Of a DNA stretch of 64,000 bases, positions 50,241 through 57,726 are shown piece by piece. The stretch is taken from contig CAYOED010000001.1 of the NCBI GenBank assembly GCA_964402925.1, forward strand, positions 62,001 to 126,000, given 5' to 3'. Source of the DNA: Suilimivivens sp964402925 (GTDB lineage Bacteria > Bacillota > Clostridia > Lachnospirales > Lachnospiraceae). The notes under the pieces are model-generated. The model saw only the letters and a program-made list of their open reading frames with translations. It was not told the DNA's origin and did no database searches. Every line of letters begins with the position of its first letter. The first letter of the stretch is position 1. The position numbers and the translations under genes are program-made.

Positions 50241-52403
50241 ATGGATGTAATAACCCAGACAAACAGAACGATTCTGTTTGAAGAAATCAATCCGGAAAAG
50301 AAAGATCTCTTAACTTTGATTGGGGATGTTAAGGGAAAAAACAGTCTGGATGATGACAAAGTGAAGGAAATCAACGAGGAACTTTTAGTGGGAAGCTTTG
50401 ATGAATTTCTGGAAAAATTTGCTCCGGTAGTGTACTCGTTCTTTAATGCAAATAACCAGAAGGTTATGTACAGCTTAAAGAAGCCGGAAAATATACCGGA
50501 CAATTGCATCACAGAAATCCCCCTCAACATGGACAACGATTTCTTAAAAATGCTCCTCACTCTAATTGAAACAAAGGGAGCTATGGGAATTGCCAATGTG
50601 GATTTCAAGTTTGAAAAGATATTGGACATGATCTCACCTAAAAAGATTATGGATGACATCAGACAGTCCAGAAAAGAAATTCAGTATGTATATGGACAGT
50701 ATGAGTCGCTGGATGATGGGGATCCCAAGAAGTTGGATATGGGTGACAAGCTGAACTATATGTTTGAACAGGCAAGTCAGAATTACAACAATGTCATGGC
50801 GATGCTGCCGCTTGCTATAGAGGATATCAAGACCAGGCTTCTGCTTGGAGATTCGGCCAAGGAGGAGAGTGGACAGGTATTTAAAGCAGGGCTCCTCAGC
50901 ATGGGAGATGACGGCGAACTAAAAATACTGGAAGTGAGTAAAGAAGAAAACACACAGCTTGCCATAGTAGATGACAGTGCTAATACAGGATTGATTGCAG
51001 CTTTCAAAGATGACTATGATGCCCTTAATGAAAATCAGTCTGATTATGTGAGAGAACTGGTAGTGCGCACTTTCTGCCCTCTTACATCTACGTTGGAAAG
51101 CGAAGTAAATGTAGAGCAGGAAATTGCCAATTACAATAATTATTTGGATTTTTACAAGCAGACAAAAGATGATTTTGTCAAGGTTGTAAAGCCGTTAATA
51201 GAAAAAATGCTTGGGGTAAAGACATTTTTTGATCAATATAAAGTAAAAGAAAATGGTATGAAACCGAAACTGTTAGTCACTAACAACAAGCTGGAACAGC
51301 AGGTAAAGGCACACAATCTTCCACGCCTTGTCACTTATCTGAATACGGTCAATGACAAAAATGAGTTTGACAATACCCTTTGGTTTGCTATTGTGCCGAA
51401 TGTGGAACTGGAACAGAGCAAGGGTGTCAAGCTACAGAGAATTCGTTTTGCAGGTAATGAAAAGGTGGAAAAGGATGACCAGAACACAATGGAAAGCCTT
51501 GCAAATCTGATGAATGCCATGTATCCCTATAAGGTTACGACCTTCTTCAGTTTTCAACCGGGGGAAGAGACTACGTTCAGTGCTATGGCATCTTCCGGTG
51601 TTGAGAAGTACAAGGAAAAATGCGGATTACTGATGAAAAGAGAATATAGCGAATTCGTCGTACCATGTATTCCGAATATCACTGTTATTCCCAAGGATAA
51701 ATCAGGTCTGATTCTTGATAAGAAGATGATTATGAGCGAAGAAGGTGCAGCGGTACTTTCTAAAGAAAAAGAAGATATCATGAAACTTTGGATTGAAGGT
51801 GTTTATATCGGCGCTGCTTATGTAGCGGCAGGACTTGTGGCGGCATGGCAGTGCCCCGGATATTTGAAGGAGCGTTTTCCAAGGACTTCAAGAAATTATC
51901 CTGGTGTTCGCTTTGATATCGAGGCAGGCGACCATGCACTTTCTGCTACGACTACAATGACCAAGGAAATATCAGGTTTCACGAACACTATTAAAAATGA
52001 TATCAACGTGAACGGTTTTGGATTTGTATTTTCTTCTGAAAATGCCAAGTACAAAGGAAAAGATATCAGAAATATCATGGTTTACAAGGCAAGAAACCTA
52101 CAGGTAAGCGAAAATGAATTTGAACCGATTTATAAGACCCTTGTAAGCACTTATGTGGAGCGCATCTTACGTTTCTATAGCAATGATTTCAAGAAGGACA
52201 ATATTTTAAAATTCTTCAGCAATAATCCTGACAGCCAGAAGAGCAAATGGGGCGTAGACAGAGAATTTGTCAATTCCATTTTGCAGGAGGGGGATGAATT
52301 GTCCTATGAAATCGATGATACTGCCGGAATTTGTAATATACTCATCGCCTTTAACAACAATACAAAGAATCTGAAGGTAGAGATGAGTAAAAAAACAAGT
52401 TAA
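50241..52403 (+). CDS. Putative contractile sheath protein (fused, TssB/TssC-like)
   Basis: 720 residues, no signal peptide or TM. The N-terminal 120 residues look like TssB by pattern: GSFDEFLEKFAPVV then IPLNMDNDFLKMLLTLIE. The C-terminal half looks like a TssC or phage-sheath core: WIEGVYIGAAYVAAGLVAAW followed by GYLKERFP, INVNGFGFVFSSE, IRNIMVYKARNL and YVERILRFYSNDF. A TssBC fusion would be about this size. The two tube-like genes directly downstream support the call. Without a structure or profile search it remains a pattern-level judgement. Start ATG 50241 has AGAGAGG 7 nt upstream. Confidence 0.58.
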   Translation: MDVITQTNRTILFEEINPEKKDLLTLIGDVKGKNSLDDDKVKEINEELLVGSFDEFLEKFAPVVYSFFNANNQKVMYSLKKPENIPDNCITEIPLNMDNDFLKMLLTLIETKGAMGIANVDFKFEKILDMISPKKIMDDIRQSRKEIQYVYGQYESLDDGDPKKLDMGDKLNYMFEQASQNYNNVMAMLPLAIEDIKTRLLLGDSAKEESGQVFKAGLLSMGDDGELKILEVSKEENTQLAIVDDSANTGLIAAFKDDYDALNENQSDYVRELVVRTFCPLTSTLESEVNVEQEIANYNNYLDFYKQTKDDFVKVVKPLIEKMLGVKTFFDQYKVKENGMKPKLLVTNNKLEQQVKAHNLPRLVTYLNTVNDKNEFDNTLWFAIVPNVELEQSKGVKLQRIRFAGNEKVEKDDQNTMESLANLMNAMYPYKVTTFFSFQPGEETTFSAMASSGVEKYKEKCGLLMKREYSEFVVPCIPNITVIPKDKSGLILDKKMIMSEEGAAVLSKEKEDIMKLWIEGVYIGAAYVAAGLVAAWQCPGYLKERFPRTSRNYPGVRFDIEAGDHALSATTTMTKEISGFTNTIKNDINVNGFGFVFSSENAKYKGKDIRNIMVYKARNLQVSENEFEPIYKTLVSTYVERILRFYSNDFKKDNILKFFSNNPDSQKSKWGVDREFVNSILQEGDELSYEIDDTAGICNILIAFNNNTKNLKVEMSKKTS

Positions 52404-52436
52404 TAAATACCCAGAAAACAAAAGGAGGAAAAAGAA

Positions 52437-52865
52437 ATGGGATTACGACTGAAAATTGAAGGAAACGAGACCATCCAGCTGAATGAGACAATCGTGACGG
52501 GAGTAAAGTATGGAGCAGATATTCCGAAGGACTCCAATGCCCGTTCCACAGATCTTGGCGCTACTATCATGATCACAGGGAAAATTCTCGCAGCAGTAGG
52601 CGGAGAGGCAGCTGACGACACCATGAAAATTGCCAAATGGGCATTGGTACCTGCTGAAAACGCAGACTGCTACAGAAAGCTGGAAATCGATGTGGTATCT
52701 GCGTCACAGGTAGTAAGACAGGTAAATCTTCCGAATGCATTTGTGATTGGTTATGAAGAAGACTTTGCTGACGAGTCAGGTGTAGGTACGTTCACCCTTC
52801 TTGTAAAACAGAAAAAAGATAAGATGACGACCCTTGCATTTGAAGGCGGATTCGCAGGCGAATAA
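52437..52865 (+). CDS. Putative tube protein 1 (Hcp/phage-tube-like)
   Basis: 142 residues, no signal peptide. Beta-rich, with ADIPKDSNARSTDLGA, ITGKIL, KWALVPAENADCYRK and VGTFTLLVKQKKDK. Size and strand pattern fit Hcp/gp19 tube subunits that stack into the inner tube of contractile machines. It is about two-thirds identical to the next gene. It follows the sheath-like gene as tube genes do in phages and related systems. AAAGGAGG lies 8 nt before the ATG, a strong site expected for an abundant structural subunit. Confidence 0.58.
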   Translation: MGLRLKIEGNETIQLNETIVTGVKYGADIPKDSNARSTDLGATIMITGKILAAVGGEAADDTMKIAKWALVPAENADCYRKLEIDVVSASQVVRQVNLPNAFVIGYEEDFADESGVGTFTLLVKQKKDKMTTLAFEGGFAGE

Positions 52866-52892
52866 AACAAGTAGAAAGAGAGGAAATGAAAA

Positions 52893-53318
52893 ATGGGATT
52901 CAGATTGAAAATTGAAGGCGGCGCAGCAATTGAATTGAAGGAGCAGAGCATTACATCCGTAAAGTTCCGGGCAGATATTCCCAAGGATTCCAATGCCCGT
53001 TCTACAGATTTAGGTTCAACGGTGGAGATTACGGGGAAGATACTTACTGCAGTTGACGGTGAACCCTTTGATGCAACAAAGGAAATTGGAAAGTGGGCAC
53101 TGGTTCCGGCAGAAAAAGCAGATTGCTACAGAAAAGTCACGATTGATGTCATCGCAGCATCTCAGGAGGTAAGAAAGTATACATACCCTAATGCATTTGT
53201 GGTGGATTACAGAGAAGACTACGGTGATGAAGCCGGTGTAGGTACTTTTTACCTTATGATTAAGCAGAAAAAAGATAAAATGGCAAACGTTGCAGTAGAA
53301 GGCGGATATGCTGTATAG
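52893..53318 (+). CDS. Putative tube protein 2 (paralogue)
   Basis: 141 residues, 92 of 140 aligned positions identical to the preceding protein by hand count; SDDIPKDSNARSTDLG-type and KWALVPAE blocks are nearly unchanged, while the N-terminal loop (GGAAIELKEQSIT) and mid-loops differ. The pair is a recent tandem duplication. Similar injection systems carry two or three tube variants, for main tube and for the tube base or tip; that division here is inference. A stable hairpin follows. Confidence 0.58.
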   Translation: MGFRLKIEGGAAIELKEQSITSVKFRADIPKDSNARSTDLGSTVEITGKILTAVDGEPFDATKEIGKWALVPAEKADCYRKVTIDVIAASQEVRKYTYPNAFVVDYREDYGDEAGVGTFYLMIKQKKDKMANVAVEGGYAV

Positions 53319-53336
53319 CAGATGTGGTTTGTCTTA

Positions 53337-53364
53337 AGGGAAACTGCCTTCGGGCAGTTTCCCT
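53337..53364 (+). terminator. Stable UUCG hairpin after the tube genes
   Basis: A perfect 12-bp stem AGGGAAACTGCC (53337-53348) with its complement (53353-53364) closed by a TTCG tetraloop. The tail GTTAAAG is poor in T, so it is more likely a partial terminator or mRNA 3'-end stabiliser that raises tube expression over the downstream genes. Confidence 0.65.
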
Positions 53365-53407
53365 GTTAAAGAAAGTTCCTAAAATCGCGGACAGGACGGG
53401 ATTTTTT

Positions 53408-53827
53408 ATGAATTATTATGAAGTTTTACATATCAGCAAAACCTCATCTCAGGAGGAAATCAAGAAAGCATATCGAATGCTGTCACGAAAATATCATCCT
53501 GATAATGCAGGGGAGTCGAGCAGAGAGTTGTTCGATCAGGTGCAAGAAGCCTATGACGTGCTGGGAGATAAAGAAAAAAGAGAAGCCTATGACCGGAAAC
53601 TGGCAGGCGGCAGTATAGATAGGCAGGAAAAAAGGGAACAAAGAGAAAACAGTCCAAAAAGAGAAAACAATTACAGGGATATGGCGGCGTTTTTTAGCGG
53701 TAAGTATCAGAACAGCTTTGAACAGTTCTTTGGATTTAATCCTGACGGGAAAAGAAAAGAGCAGGGAAAGGCAGAAAATCCTGTAAATACAGATAAATTA
53801 TTTGAAGCATTTTTTAAAGTGAAGTGA
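53408..53827 (+). CDS. J-domain protein (DnaJ-like co-chaperone)
   Basis: 139 residues from ATG 53408. Residues 1-65 are a J domain with the essential His-Pro-Asp (KYHPDNAG) between helices II and III and QEAYDVLGDKEKREAYD at helix III-IV. The remaining 75 residues are charged and contain SFEQFFGF, without zinc fingers or the substrate domain of DnaJ. It could recruit an Hsp70; a divergent Hsp70-like ATPase is encoded 3.9 kb downstream in the same cluster. Confidence 0.85.
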   Translation: MNYYEVLHISKTSSQEEIKKAYRMLSRKYHPDNAGESSRELFDQVQEAYDVLGDKEKREAYDRKLAGGSIDRQEKREQRENSPKRENNYRDMAAFFSGKYQNSFEQFFGFNPDGKRKEQGKAENPVNTDKLFEAFFKVK

Positions 53828-53876
53828 CAGATAAGAGCATAACGGGGATACCTGTGATGTATATGGAGAGTGGAAG

Positions 53877-54425
53877 ATGGGTAAGAAGATAACGGATGCA
53901 GGCATGATGTTGTGTCTGGCGGCACTGGCAGTATATATTGCAGTCTATCAGGCGTCGGTCTGGTGGAAATGGCCGCTTTTTATTTTGCTGATGATAGGAG
54001 CCATAGCAGCACTGAATAATCTGATTGATCAATTTGCACCTCGAAGCAAAGAAAAGAAATATGGGATGTCGGATGAAGCTGATTACGGAATCAGGGAATT
54101 AATTCTTCTGGATGAAAACGAAAAGCCTGTAAAGGCATGGGATCTTGCCGGTAAAGTATCGTTTCTGATAGGCAGGGACAGCCCGGATGAACCTGTGGAT
54201 GCTGATCTGGATGAATGTGAGTATAGCGCGCTGATAGATTATCAGCATGCTGTTTTAAATTATTGCATGAATTCATGGTTCATAGAAGATCTGGATTCTT
54301 TAAACGGCATACGGATACGAAAAGTGGATGATGGAGTGTGCTATAAGGTTATGAGAAACAGGCCATGCCGGTTGATGCCGGGGGATGTGATTTATATCGC
54401 AAACACAAAATTACTGATTACATGA
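53877..54425 (+). CDS. Membrane-anchored FHA-domain protein
   Basis: 182 residues. Two close hydrophobic segments (about 7-25 and 29-45) anchor it. Residues 85-182 form an FHA domain: FLIGRDSPDEPVD, a His in YQHAVLN, DLDSLNGIRI, and RLMPGDVIYIANTKLLI. FHA domains bind phosphothreonine. With two PP2C-like proteins in the cluster this suggests phospho-control of assembly, like Fha/PppA in type VI secretion; no kinase gene is seen within the window. Confidence 0.8.
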   Translation: MGKKITDAGMMLCLAALAVYIAVYQASVWWKWPLFILLMIGAIAALNNLIDQFAPRSKEKKYGMSDEADYGIRELILLDENEKPVKAWDLAGKVSFLIGRDSPDEPVDADLDECEYSALIDYQHAVLNYCMNSWFIEDLDSLNGIRIRKVDDGVCYKVMRNRPCRLMPGDVIYIANTKLLIT

Positions 54426-54442
54426 AAGAGAGGTTTAGAGCA

Positions 54443-54943
54443 ATGAGTTTAATGAGATGTCCGAATGGTCATATGTTCAGTACAAGAAAATACGGTAACA
54501 CATGTCCTTACTGTAATATGGAAACTGCCGCCATGGAAGATACCAAGGCACCGGCAGGTTTTGAAGCGCCGATAGAGCTTTTGGAGGAAGAGGTACCGCC
54601 GGTATGCGGATGGCTGGTATGTATTGAAGGCGCAAGAGTAGGAAAGGATTACAAAATTAAGAACGGAAAAAATTTCGTAGGCAGAGGGGATGATATGGAT
54701 ATACAGATTCTCGGTGATAATGAGATATCCAGAAAAAATCATACGATTATCGTATATGACGCAAAAAAGAAAAATACGGTGATGCTGCCGGGGGATGCTG
54801 CGGGTATAGCTTATCTGAACCGTGAGGCAGTGTATGTACCCACAGATTTGATGCCATATGACACGATAGAACTTGGGAAAAGCAAATTTGTATTTGTTCC
54901 TTTTTGCGGAGAACATTTTGAATGGAATGATGTAAAGAAATGA
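54443..54943 (+). CDS. Zinc-ribbon FHA-domain protein
   Basis: 166 residues from ATG 54443 (GAGAGG 9 nt upstream). An N-terminal Cys-rich segment (CPNGH and CPYCN) resembles a zinc ribbon, followed by a Pro/Glu linker and an FHA domain at about 60-160: GKNFVGRGDDMDI, EISRKNHTIIVYD, VPTDLMPYDTIELGKSKF. The conserved Arg/Ser of the phospho-site (GRG, ISRKNH) are present, so it probably binds phosphothreonine peptides. It overlaps the next start (ATGA). Confidence 0.78.
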   Translation: MSLMRCPNGHMFSTRKYGNTCPYCNMETAAMEDTKAPAGFEAPIELLEEEVPPVCGWLVCIEGARVGKDYKIKNGKNFVGRGDDMDIQILGDNEISRKNHTIIVYDAKKKNTVMLPGDAAGIAYLNREAVYVPTDLMPYDTIELGKSKFVFVPFCGEHFEWNDVKK

Positions 54944-55773
54944 TATTACAGATAATACTATTTTTACTGATTACATGTGTAATTGCCAGGGGAATCTTTC
55001 AGCTGTTGGGAGATAAAGAGACCTATGACGCATCTGACGGGATGGCGCAAACCACGGGAAACAGGGATGTACAGGCTGATGCCATGGACATTTCCATCAC
55101 TGCTGCAGGAAAGCTGGCGGTGATGGCGGACGGAATCGGAAAGGAAAATACCGGAAAGGTATGTGCCGGATTGGCAGTAAAGGAATTTATGGAAGCTTTT
55201 TCTTTCTATAAAGCAATTCATAATCCAGAGTATTTCTTTGAAAGGACCATGTACAGCATACATATGAATATGCAGAAGGTATTGGAGGAACGTCACGGCG
55301 GCGCCAGCGTGGGGGTTGTTTTCCTGAAAGAAGGCAGACTGTATTATGCTATGGCAGGGCAGATTAAGATTGCAATGCTTCGGAATGGGGAACTGATTCC
55401 GCTAAGTGAAGGACAGACAATCAGTGTCCTTGCGCAAAGGGCGTACAAAGATGGAAAAATAAGCAGGCAGGAAACCATATGGTCCATGGAGGATGAAGGC
55501 GTCTGGAATTATGTCGGGAAGGACGGTTTTCATCAGATGGAGGTGTGCGAAATACCTGTGGAATTGAAAAAGGGAGATCTGGTCGTGATGATGACCAAAG
55601 GGATCTTTGAAGAGGTGTCTTATGCCGAATTGGAAAAGACATTGGTAAGTCCGGCATTGACGGCACAGGAAAAAGCAGACAGAATCATCCGCAGGGCTGA
55701 GTGGTCAGATACTCAGGATAAGGAAAACGGAAGTATCATGGTACTTCTTACCGACGGTGCAATACGTGGATAA
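54940..55773 (+). CDS. Membrane PP2C-like phosphatase
   Basis: 277 residues. One N-terminal TM (1-22), then a PP2C fold: TGNRDVQADA, metal motif VMADGIGKENTG (Asp-Gly kept), GGASVGVVFL and GDLVVMMTKGIFEE. In canonical PP2C the last block is S-D-G; here it is T-K-G, and the final Asp-Asn is E-N, so metal binding may be partly lost. It may dephosphorylate the FHA partners. Overlap by 4 nt with the FHA gene implies coupled translation. Confidence 0.72.
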   Translation: MILQIILFLLITCVIARGIFQLLGDKETYDASDGMAQTTGNRDVQADAMDISITAAGKLAVMADGIGKENTGKVCAGLAVKEFMEAFSFYKAIHNPEYFFERTMYSIHMNMQKVLEERHGGASVGVVFLKEGRLYYAMAGQIKIAMLRNGELIPLSEGQTISVLAQRAYKDGKISRQETIWSMEDEGVWNYVGKDGFHQMEVCEIPVELKKGDLVVMMTKGIFEEVSYAELEKTLVSPALTAQEKADRIIRRAEWSDTQDKENGSIMVLLTDGAIRG

Positions 55774-55800
55774 ATAAATCTTTCGGACAAGGAGAAGGAA

Positions 55801-57723
55801 ATGAGAAAAGAAAACGCAGGCTTTCGAACAGCTTTCCTGTCAGAAGAAGGGTCAAAATTATTAAACAGAGATTATTTTGCATATGTGGAACTGGATAACC
55901 TGGCCTGTTATGTGGCAGCAGACAGCCTGGATGACGAGAAAAGCAGAAATAGTGCAGAAATCGTGGTAAAGACTATCTTAAGAGAGTTTACCGAGCATCC
56001 ATCCATATCTTCTTTTTCCATAAAAAGAAATCTGAAAAAGGCGCACAGGGAGTTGCTTTCGGATAAAGATGGCATGCGGCTTAGAGCCAGTGTTTCCATG
56101 TTTGTCACCGATTATGTTAAGTTCCGGTATGCCAGTGTAGGAAACAGCAGAGCGCTGCTGATCCGCAATGACCGTATCCTTTATGAGAGTAAGGATCAGT
56201 CTCTGACAGAAAATATGGTTGAAGATGAAGTGCTTCCCAAAGATAAGGCCGCTCTCCATGAAGAAAGGAACAACCTGTATGCTTATCTGGGACAGAGAGA
56301 CGGGCAGCCCAAAATTCAGATTTCCCGAAAGAAAAAGCTGACAAATGGAGATATTCTGATTCTGGATACCAGAGGCGTCTGGGAAAATTGTGACAATGCG
56401 GAGCTTCTGGATTGTGCAAAGGAAGTAAGCACACCATTGGAACTGGCTGATAATGTTGAAGAACTCATTTTAGGAAAACTAAAGAGCGAAATTGATAATT
56501 ATACCATTTCTGTTACTTTTGTGGACAAGATCTATCTTAATCCCAAAAAGAGGATGAGCCTTAAAAAAATTCTTGCTATAGCAATTCCCATTGCGGTAAT
56601 CTTGCTGGCGGTTTTGATTGGGCTTTTTGTGCGTTACCGCATCCGCGAGGGCAAACGGAAGGATATGGAGCAGTATATAGCAAGTGCAGAGGAATACGTG
56701 TCCTATCATAACTTTGAGAAGGCGAGTGAGGAATATGAGGAGGCACAGTCACTGGCAAAATCCTTAAAGGCGGAAGAAACGCAGGAAGAAATTGAGGCAA
56801 TGCTTCTCTTTTTGGAGCAGGTCATCCAGGGGGATGACGCTATGGCGGATGAGGATTATGAAAAAGCGGAGGCATTTTATCAAAAAGCCCGGGAACTCTC
56901 AGCAAAAATGGGAGGAATGAGCGGAGATTATCTGAAGGAGCAGCAGGAAAAAATAGATGATTATCAGGAATTATTTGAGCTGTTGGAGTCAGGTGAGTTA
57001 AAGGAAGACTATGGGGATTATGCAGGCGCTATAGAGTTGTACAAGCAGGCAAAATCAATGGCGGGCAGTCTTTATGATAAGGAAATCAGAAATGAGGCTT
57101 TGGAAAAACAAAGGTCGGCAGAGGAGAAGCTTGAAGAGTTAAGACAGGAGGAACTTGCAGCGCTGGAGGAACGTATCCAGAAAGCAATAGAAGAGGAGCA
57201 GGTGGCACAGGAACTTGAGGACCAAAGCCTTATGAATGATAAGAAAAATGCGCTGGAACTTGAAAGCAAAGGCAATGATCTTATGAAAGAAGAAGATTAT
57301 CTAAGCGCCATTACCTATTTTGAAACAGCCATGGGAATGTATGAAGATCTGGAAATGCCAGATAGAGTAAAAACTCTTTCAGCCCAGATAGAGTCCTGTA
57401 AAAAATTAAATGAGGAAGCGAAGAGAAAAGCGGCGGAGGAAGCAGAAAAACAGTCTGAAGAAGAGGCAGCTGCAAACGAAGCCCAAAAGGCGGCGGAGGA
57501 AGCAAGGCAGGCTATTTCAGATTTGAAGGAGGCCCAGACGAATCAGGCGCTGGAAGATGCAAAGAAGGCAGCTGAGGAAGCAAAGCAGGCAGCTGAAGAA
57601 GCCAAAAAGGCAGCCGAAAATAAAGGTGATAAAGAGCAGACGGACGAAAGCAATAAAGGAGAAGGCAGCCCGGATGAAAATAATCCGGACGAAAACAGCC
57701 CACAGGAAGGGGATGGCAGCTAA
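55801..57723 (+). CDS. PP2C-like pseudophosphatase with TM, TPR-like and Ala/Glu-rich tail
   Basis: 640 residues. Residues 1-245 have the PP2C layout (LLNRDYFAYVEL, ACYVAADSLDDEK, VSMFVTDY, YASVGNSRALLI, GDILILDTRGVWE, DNYTISVTF), but D-G-x-G-G has become D-S-L-D-D and S-D-G has become T-R-G, so catalysis is probably lost. A TM lies at about 259-282. Residues 290-500 contain TPR-like helical pairs (DYEKAEAFYQKARELS; DYAGAIELYKQAKSM; DYLSAITYFETAMGMY). The last 140 residues are a low-complexity coiled coil rich in Ala, Glu, Lys. It may be a scaffold that senses phosphorylation. Confidence 0.72.
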   Translation: MRKENAGFRTAFLSEEGSKLLNRDYFAYVELDNLACYVAADSLDDEKSRNSAEIVVKTILREFTEHPSISSFSIKRNLKKAHRELLSDKDGMRLRASVSMFVTDYVKFRYASVGNSRALLIRNDRILYESKDQSLTENMVEDEVLPKDKAALHEERNNLYAYLGQRDGQPKIQISRKKKLTNGDILILDTRGVWENCDNAELLDCAKEVSTPLELADNVEELILGKLKSEIDNYTISVTFVDKIYLNPKKRMSLKKILAIAIPIAVILLAVLIGLFVRYRIREGKRKDMEQYIASAEEYVSYHNFEKASEEYEEAQSLAKSLKAEETQEEIEAMLLFLEQVIQGDDAMADEDYEKAEAFYQKARELSAKMGGMSGDYLKEQQEKIDDYQELFELLESGELKEDYGDYAGAIELYKQAKSMAGSLYDKEIRNEALEKQRSAEEKLEELRQEELAALEERIQKAIEEEQVAQELEDQSLMNDKKNALELESKGNDLMKEEDYLSAITYFETAMGMYEDLEMPDRVKTLSAQIESCKKLNEEAKRKAAEEAEKQSEEEAAANEAQKAAEEARQAISDLKEAQTNQALEDAKKAAEEAKQAAEEAKKAAENKGDKEQTDESNKGEGSPDENNPDENSPQEGDGS

Positions 57724-57726
57724 GCT

